Source: Alentia gelatinosa
Lineage: Eukaryota > Annelida > Polychaeta > Phyllodocida > Polynoidae
Direction: 5' to 3'
Assembly (NCBI GenBank): GCA_950022655.1
Contig: OX465592.1
Location: forward strand, 3,092,623-3,156,622
Length of the DNA stretch: 64,000 nt
This document shows positions 10,781 through 24,400 of this stretch, one piece after another. The notes under the pieces were generated by a model. The model was given only the letters and a program-made list of their open reading frames with translations, had not been told where the DNA came from and made no database searches. The translations under genes were made by a program, and so were the position numbers. The stretch's first letter is position 1; the number at the start of each line of letters is the position of its first letter.

Positions 10781-13700
10781 TTGCTACTGGACAGGGAACC
10801 AGCTCAGTTCTACATCCCACAATGCACCAGAAAAATGGCGTCCCATACCTGGCCTATTATGTGAGGAGGATATAAGCCAGAGGGCTGTTGAATAAAGTAT
10901 GTTTATTTCTGGTGCTGGTGCTGGACGATACGATAACTCCAACGACAAACGACATCCTGGACGATTTCTCCCATTCAGTGTTGTATGACAAAAACCGAAG
11001 ATATTTTCTAGTTGAACGTGTTTGTATACAACACCTTGTGAAAGCTTTCGGTTACTCTTATCATCAAAACATCTTATGCTTACAACACATTATTTTTTAC
11101 AACACTATGGCCCCAAAGACAATTCAAAGATACAGTAGAACCCCGCGTAAGCGCACACCATCCGTTCCGGGCCAAAGTGCCCACTTACGCATGGTATCCG
11201 CTTACACGGGATTAAAATAAACATCTAATAGAGGGAGCCAATCCGAGTAAAGGTGTCCGTTAACGCGAGGTGTCCACTTACGGGGTTCTACTGTATTTTT
11301 TTGTCGTTTGTAATTGATTCACCGGCCCCCAGACTTGGTTGCTCGGTGGGTACTTACATGTGCTGCCCGTCTCACTGGGCGGTAGGTACACCTCCTCTCC
11401 GATAGACCCGCTGTAAGGCTGGCCAGCATTCTTACGTGCATCGTATGTGTCGGGGTTCACACGCATCATACTGTCAACAAAGGAAGGTCGCCATCAGACA
11501 AAGTCCAACAAAAACACACAGGCTGGAGCCTCAAGGACAACCAGAGAACCACAGTTTACCTTGGATTATACTTATGTGTAATCGAACGACAGGTATCGAA
11601 TGTATTCAAGCCCCAAAAGAGTGGCGAAATGAGGAAAAAAGATACCAACAGGTTTTGGTCAAAGTCTCCGTTCTCCATGAGTTTGATGCGGAGCGATATG
11701 AACAAGGCGAAGCCGAGTGAATATTGCATAGTATTCAAATGAGTTGGAGAACGATAACTTTGACCAAAATGAGTCGCTTCCTGTATTTATCTCACCCCTG
11801 TGCACATTAAAAGAATGGATGACATACAATATATGATGTCATAGACCATGGAGAATAGACTTTTATACTATATATGTGATTATGCTAGTGAGATGATAAA
11901 CTGATCACTGTTATGTAGTATGTTCAACAACTAAGTATCTACTTACTTATCCTTCTTTTTCTGGTTTACGCAGATGATGACACCAGCGATGATAACGATG
12001 ATAAGTACCGCCAGAACGACAATCAACACTGAGGGGAAGAGTAAGAATACTTAATAACCAGTAAATCAATGGTAACAATGTAAACAATGTTTGCTACCTA
12101 AAGTCTGTGTTCCACTGGGCCGACAATGCCAGGAGGTTGCCAAATATGCCTATAGTGAGCAAAACACTGGCTGCCAGCAGGTAGCAAGTGGGTAACAGGT
12201 GGGGAACTAGAGGGGAACAGGGCCCTGTTTCATAAGTAGCGGAAGGTTTTAGTTAGCGGACCCTTAAAATAGCGGCTGGGATAGCCAGACGAACAACGTG
12301 CCTGTTAATTTTGCGTTTCATAACCCCTCTCGCTATTCAGCAGTCTCGTTCGTTCGTTATTTTCGGGTATTCGCTCGTTGTTCTGGCAATATCACTCTCC
12401 CAGCAGATATTCTGTGCTACTTATCTTATACTGGGTCACAAGATCTATGTTCGGAGAGTGTTTCAGCGCGGCTGGTTCCCTGCATAACCGCTAGAGGGCT
12501 AGGCAGAATTAGAACACGTGCATGCGCACTGTGAGCATCAGAATCAAAACAAAGAAGATGAGTGGAGACATCCAACAGAACTGAATACAAGTGAAATCAT
12601 AAGTCAGTTAATAGATTGAACCAAAATCTAATATATATAAATGAATATATAAATACACACATTATATAATATATTCATATACACATGTGTATAAATATAT
12701 TATTATATATATATATATATATATTATATATGCCGAGCGATGCAGGAGGTTCTGCAGTAGCCACCCGAATGCTGCAGTGACCACAGTTGTCAGTTAGAAA
12801 TAGAATTTCCAGTATTTGTAGAAATAATCATTAGACAATTTTAAAATTTGGGATAAATATATGGAATACAACTAGAATTACTCTCTACAAATATTCTTCA
12901 ATTTGAATGAGATTTAGTGTTTGAAAAAGAAATATTTATACTGCTATTGAGGCTGTACGAGAGGGTCGACCCTTTCGTATATAGCGTGAGCTTTTCCTCC
13001 CAAATATCGGACGTTTAGCCGAGCGGCAGTTTGTTATGCAACGGAACCTACCAACATTTCCTCTCGCTCACTCGGGAAGTGGATGAGGCCATAAAACATA
13101 TCTGCTTATGCAACGGGACCTCACGCTATTAACGGAAGAACCACTATTAACGAACCTTCCGCTGCTTATGAAACAGGGCCCAGGTGGGGGTCCGGCAAAA
13201 GGTAAATTACTAGGTTTTGCCGGTTCATGGCTGGTTCGTCTCTCTGACCTCTTCCACCGCCCCAGTCCTGATACTTGAGGTATAACTGGCGATGTCCGGT
13301 GGGCGGATTGGGCGCCGTTTGGACGCCATTTGGTGGCCAAACTGTGAAATTTCGCTGGTCTGGTAGAACACAGGATTTACATGTTCCAACAAGTGGTTTT
13401 GTACACTATAAAACATTCAACGACATCACCCCTTGATGAAACAAGCCCTATATGTATTTTGATATAAGAATAAAGGCGGGTGTCCACCAACAATGACAAG
13501 GCTATGACAAGCGCCAACAAGAAAGTTCCTTGTCGCAGCCTTGTTGTAAGAAGGGGGGCTCTGCAACAGCATTGTTAGGGAGTGTCATAGACATCGCTGG
13601 TTCCTGTAAAAAAGATGTCCATGGTACCGACACACTACGACAGTGGTATCAAGGAAACCAGCGTTGTGCCACGACACTCTACGACAAGGGACCAGTCGTG

Positions 13701-15411
13701 TGAAAAATCAAACATGTTCGATGTTGTCGTAGCCATGTCAGAAGGCTCCCGACAAGCTTCCAATCGCAGCCCAATTGTGGCCTTGTCGTAGACTCTTGTC
13801 AGGAACTGGGGTCCACCAAGCACAACAAGGCCTCCAATCGTAGGCCAATGGTGGACCTTGTCGGGAAGCCATTGTCGTAGCCTTGTCGTGGTTGGTGGAC
13901 GCCCCCCTAATAGAGTAGAATCGCAATCTGATGATCATGTGATGACAATGATAATGGTGAGGACTATGATTAATCTAATCTGAATTCTAACAATATTAAA
14001 TTGATAGCATAGACAGATTAAGATAATCAAAGACGAGAATTACAATCTTGTTGTGATGCGTATAGATGACTTACCTATTTCAAACGTTGACAGAGAAAAC
14101 CCCTTCGCTGTTGAGGCGTCGGCACCAGGTTCGACTGTTGTGGCAACATTCAGGTTGTTGCCGTTGTTGGTGTTTTGCTTTTTTGTTGTTGGTTGTGTCG
14201 TAGTTTGTGTTGTTGGTTGTGACGTCACTTCCGTGCTCGGTATAGTGACCGCCGAGGTGGGATCTGTTACTTTCGGTGTTTCTGGTTGTGTTGCTGTTGG
14301 AATCGGTGTTGATGTGGCACCATTGGTGTTGCCATTATTATTAGTGTTGCCGTTGTTATTGTTGGTGTTGCCGTTGGTGTTGCCATTATTATTGTTGGTG
14401 TTGCCATTGGTGTTGCCATTGTTGTTGTTGGTGTTGCCATTGGTGTTGCCGGTGTTGCCATTGGCGTTGCCATTGGTGTTGCCATTGTTGTTGTTGGTGT
14501 TGCCATTGTTGTTGTTGGTGTTGCCGTTGTTGTTGTTGTTGGGTGGGTTGGGTGGGTTGGTGGCTGGTACTGGTGTAGGCTGGGGTGTTGTCGTTGGTGT
14601 GGGTCCCACAGCTGTCAAAATAGGAGAAAAACTCAAATATCTGCAACTTACAATCTAACAGGAAAAAAACGTACATGTTGAGGCAACAACTAAAGACAAG
14701 GTTCTCCACTATGTACACATGTTTGTGTTAGGGGTTATCAAAGTCAAAGTCAATCTGAGAATTGTGAGAGATTAATGATACTCTAGACTATGAATGCTTA
14801 TTAAGAAATAGATATGCAAAGAAGAGTTTCAAGCCACTGATGATAATTCATAAGAATAAATTATCAAGATCAGATTAAAGTAATGCGGCATTTCCACCTG
14901 CCGATAATGACCACCGATTATGAAATTTCACACCACCGACCGATTATGTGACACATTTAATGCAATAATCATCAGGTGGAGACAGAAATGGTCTACGATT
15001 TTTCCCTCCTGGCTTATGCAATATGGCATGACCGAACGACTTCTGCATCCAACGATGAAATCAAAGCACATTGAATTAATCGATGATGCTCTGCATTTTA
15101 CTACCAAATGTCGGTCAGCGTCCATCACATTTTTGCAGTGCAGGTCACTGATTATGTACCACCAACCTTTCACAAGAAGAACCACTGACCAACTTTTGTA
15201 CAGCGTGAAAATTATCGGTGGGTTTTTAGTTGGCAGGTGGAAACGCCACATAAAATGTTAATTAAGATGAGTAGATCAAAAGCGGCACACAAAATGAAGA
15301 TATAAGTGTCAAAAGCACCCCTCGCACCAGTAGTTGGTCGTTTAGTAGTGGTAGTAGTAGTAGTAGTAGTTGGCGTAGTTGTCGGAACTGTCGTTGTTGG
15401 CTGGGGTGTGG

Positions 15412-15457
<46 letters not shown>

Positions 15458-18400
15458 AGGAGTCGCTGATAGAGCTAAAGTATTTGCAGTTTTCAGATAT
15501 AAGTTAGTTAGTTTTATCTACAAAATGGGATGCAAGCAGGAAGTAAGAAATGAAGAGGAAAATCATGCAGCAATTCCAACATTTACAACAGATGTTTTTA
15601 CAATCAAACCTTTGAACAATGAATAGCATCATCCTACTTTATGAGGAGGAGAAATTAAAACTTTGAAGATCAAGAGTGATCTGTTATCTATATACAATGA
15701 TCATGGATTATATTACATTATTTGAAATGATAGAATCATGGTTGTATATCATACAAATGGATACAGAAATGGCTAATCCTAATGACTTTTTTAGAGAATC
15801 ATTTAAAATGTAAACATTGATTATGGGAACTAAATTGTATATTATTTCATGGTATTAGATAGATATAGTGTGCGTTTTATCCATATACACATCTAGAAAT
15901 TCACAGAAAATAAAAACGATTAGGGAACAACATTAGAGAAAGCTTGTGATGAGTACAGATCCTCCATGAGTTCCTGTATTCAAGTCTGATTTCTTTTGCT
16001 GTTTGTGTAAAGCAAAATACAAGGCTGTCTGTGCCATTCTAAAGAAGAAACCAACAAGTTTTGATTTAAGTTGTCGTTCTCCACGAGTATGATGCAGAGC
16101 GATATGAACAAGGTGAAGCCAAGTGAATATCACATAGCATTCAAACAATTTGAGGAACAAAGACTTTGACCAAAATGAGTCACTTTCTGTATTTATCTCA
16201 CCCCTGTACACACTGGGTGGCACACTCGATATAATGCATCATAGACCATGGGGAACGGACTGTAATACTTGTAGGGGCATGGAGAACGAGTTGCCAATGT
16301 TATTAAGCTTATGGGACAAGAATACAAGGGGTGAGATAGTAGTTGTACTGCCATTCCATCTGAAATCAAGCGCATGAAAAAAGGCAAATGCATATTGCTT
16401 AAAGCTTGTATGTGTAGCAGTGACTGCGAAGCGAAGTGTTTTCATGCCAAGTGTATAATCCGTTCAACACCAAGCATAGCCAGAGATTCATGGAACTTTA
16501 TCAAATTTACAATCTGTGTTCAGTGTATTAAGGAAGAAACTGAGGAGTGTTTGGTCTGTGTCACCGTACGCCATCGAGTTTGGAGCACTCAGGGATATGA
16601 ACGAGGCGACAGCCGAGTGAATATTCTGAAGCGCTTCAAACGAGATGGTGAACAGGGACACAGATGAAACACGAACACGTTTCTGATTTTATCTTAGCCT
16701 GGACATATTTATCAGTTAATTGCCCATTGAGTATGAGTTACCATACTTGCATGCCTGTTGAGAACGAGTTCCTAATGTTATAGAAAATATCTAAAAACAT
16801 TTTTAGACAAATTGGAAATAGATATTCATCTTTGACCAGTAATCTAGAAATTTAAAAATATGAGTTCCTAATGTTATGCCTAGAGACGTTAATACCAGGC
16901 TACGATAAACATGCAGAATTTATGTACAGTAATCATATATTTTTTTGTGATTTGTCCATGAATCTTGGCTATAGAGAGTGCCCATGCAATAGTTTGGGAC
17001 TCTACCCGTTGTCGTTTCAGGCTCTGTAGTATCAGGGATAGTAGTTGGGGCTTCTGTTGTCATGGCAGTTGTGATTGTTTCTGTCGTTGTCTGGGGTGTG
17101 GTGGTCGTCGATGTAGTTGTAGTCACAAGTTCAGCTATAGGAAGGATTCACAAATATAGGGGAATGGTATATCACGCAGGGCATATTATCATATACCTGT
17201 GTGCGAGTGTCTATCAAATACTGCCCACTGCCAGGGGTGCAGTAATAATAATGTTTGTGCCCGCTGTGACTGTGACTTAACAAGTCATTAAAATTGCCTT
17301 TTTTAAAAATCTATTTGAGGTACACAGTAATAAACAAACGTCCTGAATATGGACGAAACGGTTCTCATTCTCAGTCAGCCATCGATTTCATACGGCCTTC
17401 CACCGGTAGTATGAAATAACAGACTGACCTCAAACAAGAATCGTTTTGTCATGTTTCCTGATAATCCCAACCAACAATAAACAGCTGGATTCACTGACAA
17501 AATCCATGCTGAAATGAATACAATCTCTTACAAACAGCTCAACTGCACTTAACCATTTTCAAACCGAAAATCTGAATAATTTGTTTTTATGAAAATCAAA
17601 ATAAAAGAAATTCGGATATACTGCATCACCTAAAATAAATGAAAATAAAAGTCAGTAAAGGTTATTATCTTAACTTACATCGCACACAATATTCACTGAC
17701 AGTGTAACTCTTTACTATGATTGGAATACTGTAAGACATGCCTCCCACCTACTACGACGGGCTATGATGCGCTACGATAGTCTGCCTGAGCCGCTACAAT
17801 GTCGGCGACGCACATCGCCATCATTGCTGACATTGTAGCGCATCAGGAGGTCTATCGTATTGCATCGTAGTCCATCGTAACATATTAGGTTGATTTCTGT
17901 CCCGACACGCCCTGTTATAGGCCAATGATAGGACTACGCCACGCTACAATATTCAAACATATTTGAATTTCGTAGAGCCCCTCTGTTTCAGTTTTTTTCA
18001 CCATAGTGGGTCCTAGCATGTCAGCATGTGCCATAGAGCTCAGAGACAAAACCTGACTAATTGACGCCGTGCTCTACGATTGCTCCACAATTTTCATATG
18101 TGTCGCAGAGCTTGCGGATGTGTTAATCATAGTTCGTCTGGAGCAAAATGACGCCCCCCAGAGGTTACTAGCCTCCCTATTATCGCCCAGGATAAATACA
18201 AGTGCCGCTCGCGACTGGCTGGCCTCACCACAACAACATGAACCATAGTTTTCCCATTTATATTTGAAGAACTTGAATATAATTTCGGATCTAAATGTAG
18301 AAATGGCTGAAATTTCCATTTCTGATATCAGATTTCCCATTTGAAGATTTATAAAAACCGATAAACTGCAATAATTTCGGGTTACGGTTCAAGGTCTATC

Positions 18401-21400
18401 ACCATACAACGTCGGTAACCAGCGCACCCCGGGACTTGTAAACAGACTGTATTCTGGGATACCTCAATAGGATCAAACATATTTGAATTTCGTAGAGCCC
18501 CTATGATTCAGTTTTTTTCACCGTAGCGGGTCCTAGCATGCCAGCATGTGCCATAGAGCTCAGAGACAAAACCTGACTAATTGACGCTGTGCTCTACGGT
18601 TGCTCCACAATTTTCATATGTGTCGCGGAGCTTGCGGATGTGTTAATCATAGTTCGTGGTAGGTGGACACCCCCTGGAAAGGAACTTACCGTATTGACAG
18701 ACATAGTAGCGCTGGGTGTCGCAGTTCTCATCGGTCCACCAGTACCTCTGGGGAACAAGATGGTAGGCGCGTTTGATGGCCATACAGTTCCTGGTCTTGC
18801 TGTAGTCCTGCAGGTCAGGTTCCCAGTCCGTGTACACAAACTTCTCACCTACAAGAGAAACATTCACATGAATTACATCTCCTCATCTACAAAGAAACAC
18901 ATTCACATGAATTACATCTCCTCATCTACAAAGGAACACATTCACATGAATTACATCTCCTCATCTACAAAGAAACACATTCACATGAATTACATCTCCT
19001 CATCTACAAAGAAACACATTCACATGAATTACATTCTCCGATCCGGCCTGGAAGTAGGTGGCGCTACGAACCGCCTTGGCTGCCATTTTGGAGACACACC
19101 TCCGCAGTGCTAAGCCTATGGGCCGTTTGGACGTCCATTAATTATACTTTTTAAAGTGTGAGGATGTTTTAAGTACTTCTGAAGAATTTCTCCTGATAAA
19201 ATCAGACTTCCCTCGCAATTTCAGATCAAATAACTATGTGGTAGCCCCAGTTAGACTAAAAACTCGATATCAACAAATCGTCGAAACAAGCGATTTTCTT
19301 CAAGTTGGCACGTTTAAATTATGTCTGACCAATGTAAATAATCCCATTTTAACTATTACATGTACAGAATGCACAAGAGAAGGTCGATTAATACAGTTTT
19401 TCGCCATTTTAGACTCTGACAGCGCTTTGTATTCACCAGGCAAGATGGTGGATCGCTCCGTTGTCAGGTGAATTTGCATGATTTGGAGGGTATTTTGAAC
19501 CGGAAGTGTCAAGCCGGATCGGAGAATTGAGTTCCCTTCAGGTAGTACAGTTATTTGCAATACGGGGAAACACAGTTACTGAGCCTGTACTAATGGCTGT
19601 TCGGGGTATTTTGTAACATAATTTATGTCAGCTGTCAGCCTTTGTATTTATTATCCACCTATTCCTGACAAGTGGCATACCAATATTGGTTCATTTAAGT
19701 ACACACTATTTCTTCATATGCAATATTTTTCTCTATTTGCTGGTTTTTGCAGCCCAAAGCACACAACATACACACTCCCTTAGTGTTTTCTATGGACATT
19801 TTGTATTTCTCTTTATAGTGGCTATTCCCCCAGTGCACAAGATATAGCAAGATTCATCATGATTGTTAATTTGTTAAGTTTTGCTAGGTTTTCAGTAATC
19901 ACATGCACTTTTGCCCTGAAGCATCTGTAAGATTAAGCACCTTCAGAATTTTTGTTGCGATAGATTGTGGCATGCTGCTATATATTATGCAATAGATCGT
20001 GAGGCGTCATGGCGGTGGAGCATCAAAATATACACACATTATCACGAAAAATACACACACCATCGTGCCGACATATTGCAGCAAAGGAGGTAAGACATAA
20101 TGCGATACTGTAAGACATAACAAGACATATCAAGATACAACAAAGCAAACCCATAGTACTGGTGGAACCAGTCCTTTAGCTGGATAATAAGAGGATATCA
20201 AAAAAAAAAAAAAATAATAATAATAATAATAAGAGGATATGAAATAGATACCAACCTGTGGGCCAGGACCATAGGCGGGAGTTGAGGCCCACCCAGTAGC
20301 TCTGCGAGCGTGGATCTAAGATCTTGACCTGTTCCACCAGTTCGGTGTGGAACTCGGCCGAGTTGATGGCGAGCAGGTCTCCTCCCATCGTGACACACTT
20401 ACTGCGGGCCTCGTACCAGGTGAACTTCTCGTCCTGAGTGTTCACGTAGACGCACCGCTCTGCCTGGTTGGCTCCGTATGCCACGCGGATGTAGTTAGTC
20501 CCAGAGCACTGAGACAGAGCTGTGCGGAGGAAGAGTGTGAGTGTGAGCTAACATTAAAATATCACAATCCGGTTTTTTTTCAAGGCGAAGCCGCGTGAAT
20601 TATGTAGCGATTCAAATGAGATGGGATCAAGCTCTGGCCCTAAACTTGAATAGGTTTCTGAATTTATCTCACCCTTCACATTGACCAATGGGCTAACCTT
20701 TGTGACATAATCCTCCATTGAGTACTCCATGGGAAATGAGTACAAGTTCCTAGTGTTAAGTCTATGGGGAAAAAATACCAGGGGTGAGATAAATTAATTA
20801 ACTGTTATTACAACGAAGATCATGATGTACCTTCATGAATATTACATATAAGAGGTGAACCACATCTCATAATCACCAATCACATCTTGACAATGAACAT
20901 TTTTAGCTGTCATATCATCTTTTCTGCTTCGCCCTATTGTGAAGTTTTCATAAAGTTTCCAACAACAGAAGACCAAAGGCTAGGTTTCTTTCTAATTTTC
21001 TCAATACAAGGAGTGGTCTGCAAGCACAACCTTCAATTAAGTGATGGACAACTTCCTTGAGGTATGAAGGTAATGATATGATGCCCAATTGTAGTGAAGA
21101 ATGATGATTTCTCTAATATGCGGCATTTCCACCGATTATGACTACCGATTATGGCATTTCACACCACTGACCGATTATGCAACACATTTAGTGCAATGAT
21201 TGTCAGGTGGAAACAGAAATGGTCAAAAAATAGATATGCAAAGAAGAGTTTCGAGCCACTGATAATAATCCATAAGAATAAATCATCAAGATCAGATTAA
21301 AGTAATGCGGCATTTCCACCTGCTGATAATGACCACCGATTATGGCATTTTGTACCATCGACCGATTATACAACACATTTAATGCAATAATCGTCAGGTG

Positions 21401-24400
21401 GAAACAGAAATGGTCAACATTTTTTCTCTCATGCCTCATGCAATATGGCACCAGCGACCAACTTCTGCAACCGACACCGAAATCAAAGCACATTGAATCA
21501 ATCAGTGATGCTCTGCATTTTACTACCAAAAGTCGGTCAGCGTCCATCACATTTTTGCAGTGCAGGTCACTGATTATGTACCACCAACCTTTCACAAGAA
21601 GAACCACTGACCAACTTTTGTACAGTGAAAATTATTGGTGGGTTTTTAGTTGGCAGGTGGAAACGCCGCATAAGGTGCATTTTACTTACGTATCTCGCAC
21701 ATGGAAGGAAAGCCGTTGTAGCTGTGGCAGGTTTCGTCAAGTAGTTTGTAGTTGTAGAAGCTGTTCATGGCAAGAACCCCACAGAACTGCTGGTTGTCGT
21801 AATAATTGGGCTGGTTCCGAGCCCACAGTGCATAAGCCCCTGAAAAGGAAGAGGAACATATTAGTAATAATGATGGAAATTTCCTGGGACACCTCCGTTC
21901 ATCACTGACCAGGTTGACAAGGCGAAGCCGCGTGAATTACGTAGCGATTCAAACGAGATGGGATCAAGCTTTTTATTAATGTATCTATTATTGAAGTCCA
22001 GATTATATTTCGCACTAAGAAGGCAATACAAAATATATGTTTACCATGCAGAGCTTTGTAAGATATCTATGTTAGTTAGGGATGTCACACGAAAACCAGC
22101 AAACGCAAAATGAACAACTGATATGATTTCCTAAAATTCCACCTTTTATTGGTGCAGTGACTTGTATGGGATGATTGTGAAAAATCTGTAAATGAAAGAC
22201 TATAAAGCACATAATAAAAATTCAATAAAAAAAACAAAAAACTTACCTCCAACCTTGAAGACGAGGTTCAGGCCGTTGCCTCCACACATCTGACTACTGT
22301 CGTCCTTGCACTTGACATTACATTCGCCGATTGCACGTTCTTGAATGTTCTTGTTTTTGTCTCCGTGGGTGTAACCGCAGTAGCATTCATCACCATTCTG
22401 TTAAACAGAGGGTAAAATGTCAGTGAAAGCCGGATTTCAGTGGTTTCAGTAGGATTACCTTGAAAACTAGGTCAGAACGTCTCAAATTCATACTTATTTT
22501 CAGGCCCATACTTCTTCATAATTATGATGAGCAATGCATTTTGTGAATCTCACTAAAGAACGTTGTGGAAAGTGCCAGCGTGAAAATGGTATTGCAGCGG
22601 GGTATTTCAGGGTGTGTGTTTGGTGCTATGCAGCGTAGTGAAAGGGTTAATAAACAGGCCCCAGGGGCCCAGGTTTATTAGAGGGTGCGTGCACGGCCTA
22701 TATACATTGCCTAAAGGTTATTCTGGTCATATAAAGACTTCTAATGTGCTGCAAAAAACTATCCCTTCACTATCTGCGTGCTATTCACTGTGATATTGTG
22801 AAAGGAGAATATGGCCAGTGTCTAAGTGTCATAGAGGCGTGCCCAACTGACTATGACCAATCACTCAAGACCGAAATACCTCAAGATCCACTGGTGATTG
22901 ATATGTTTGGATCCAAGATTTAGGCATTTGCAGAAATGACAAGTTGACTGGGTGCAAGTGGGTTACAAAAAAATTATCTATTGACTGAATGTAACCCACA
23001 CCTTTTAATTGTTATTCATTGATAATTTCACGCTCATTCATCAGTGATGAACATACCGTTTGTTCCTAGTTAGTGTAGCTGAACATACCATTTGCCAAGC
23101 TTGGTGGCTAGGGGGTAGGGGTGTTCGCCTCGAGCATGGGAGGTCGTGGATTCCAACCCTGGTTAGGTCATACCAAAGACTTACATAAAAATGGTACCCA
23201 CTGCCCATTCGGCTTAACACCCGCCATTAGAATGAGGAGTAGCGGGCTAGGGACTGAGTGGAAGAACGGCTGTATAGCTGAATTCGGGGACTGTGTACAC
23301 ACAATATTCCCTTAATGAAAATTGCTGAAAAAGTTTAAGAAATTTGCGGCAAGTTCCACCACTATCTAGTGCGTATGTGTCAGAACCAATCACAGTACAG
23401 CTTACAATAGTCCAGTTCATATGACACAGATTAAAGACATAGGTCTGTGATGGTCAAAGAGAGCACGGCTGACATTGGTCAGCGCCGCTGGGTGGTGAAA
23501 GGAATAACGTGGTTTGTTGTTCTATATATAGCATCAGTTTGACAAGATCTGATTGGTTCTGACGAATACGCACTAGACAGCCCTTTTAGTGTGGCTACTG
23601 ACCTGCAGGGCGGCGTAGCTGTAGCCGGTACAGGCGGTGATACACGAGTCCTGGGTGATGGTGGTCGGGAAGACGCGATACGGAATATCTCGATTCTGAA
23701 CGTTATCCGTGAAGCAGCCCTGAGGCTTGATGATGCGCTCACCTGGTGGGAGAGAAAATGGTGAATTTATTTTGTTATTATTATTATTTTTTTTAATAAT
23801 GTTTATTCCACATTCTGTAGTTATTTTTTCAATATATTTTTTTTTAGCAGAAATTGTATTGCTCCATTCCAGTGTGCTACATGCTATCACAACATACAAT
23901 GATAATAGCATTAGCTTTGTTCTATTTTGGTGATTATTAACAGTTTGCTCCTTTTTATAATTGAATTTTCTTTTTTTTAACTATTGAGGGGAGGGGGAAG
24001 ACGGTGAATTTTATCATATCTCAGGGTTTGTCTTCTATCAATAAACAAAAATGGTTTCTTGAATGGAGATATGAGTTCTGTAGTGCAGGTTTACAAGTTC
24101 ATGCACTCCCTGGTGTGTAATATCAAGAGTTATGATATCTCCCTCAACATACATTCCCAAAATGATTGACCTATTATTTCTTAGATATTGGAGGAGGTGA
24201 CATGGTGATATCAAATAACCAGCAATTTGATCCCTCTTCATTGTGGAATTATTTTTTTTTGGGGTGCATATGTATTTAGATATTTCTACGATTAATCCAT
24301 ATCTTAAACGTTTCTTAAGCATGGACTTTTATCTTACCCCAGTATTTTTCTCCATAGGCTTAACGTTAGGAACTCATACTCCATGTCCATGAGGTTTGTG

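Larger units (their letters stand above)
9721..11357. other. Gene B intron 13
   Basis: Contains MITE family 2 (10260-10478), a foldback with a TA microsatellite at its centre (10548-10806) and a pogo/Tigger-like MITE (11133-11293). No other exon is supported. Confidence 0.6.
12029..14074. other. Gene B intron 11
   Basis: Contains a 962-bp inverted-repeat element (12220-13181), a 420-bp foldback (13485-13905) and AT-rich simple repeats near 12630-12735. No exon recognised. Confidence 0.6.
17135..18689. other. Gene B intron 8
   Basis: Contains a foldback fragment (17335-17465) and a composite element (17745-18668) that includes a 330-bp repeat between two direct copies of about 185 bp. Confidence 0.55.
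18849..20255. other. Gene B intron 7
   Basis: Contains an acceptor-side minisatellite (18850-19032), an inverted-repeat element (19033-19528), a dispersed TATTTATTATCCACC repeat (19640-19860) and a TAA-rich run near 20200-20232. No exon found. Confidence 0.6.
22398..23602. other. Gene B intron 4, within the WSC domain
   Basis: Contains a dispersed non-coding repeat (22680-23100) related to 39770-40140, 45720-46120 and 57590-57910, a tRNA-derived SINE (23102-23335) and a foldback (23365-23577). Confidence 0.6.

Noticed and set aside
14053..14658. 201-residue Leu/Val-rich frame on the plus strand
   Set aside because: Antisense of gene B exon 11; hydrophobicity comes from the GTT/TTG repeat complementing Asn/Thr codons.
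14920..15261. Open frames of about 110 residues on both strands, also at 21203-21908
   Set aside because: They coincide with near-identical MITE family 3 copies and have no homology to proteins I recognise.
23102..23172. Functional tRNA gene
   Set aside because: Box B is degenerate, the acceptor stem does not pair and a SINE-type body follows; called a SINE instead.
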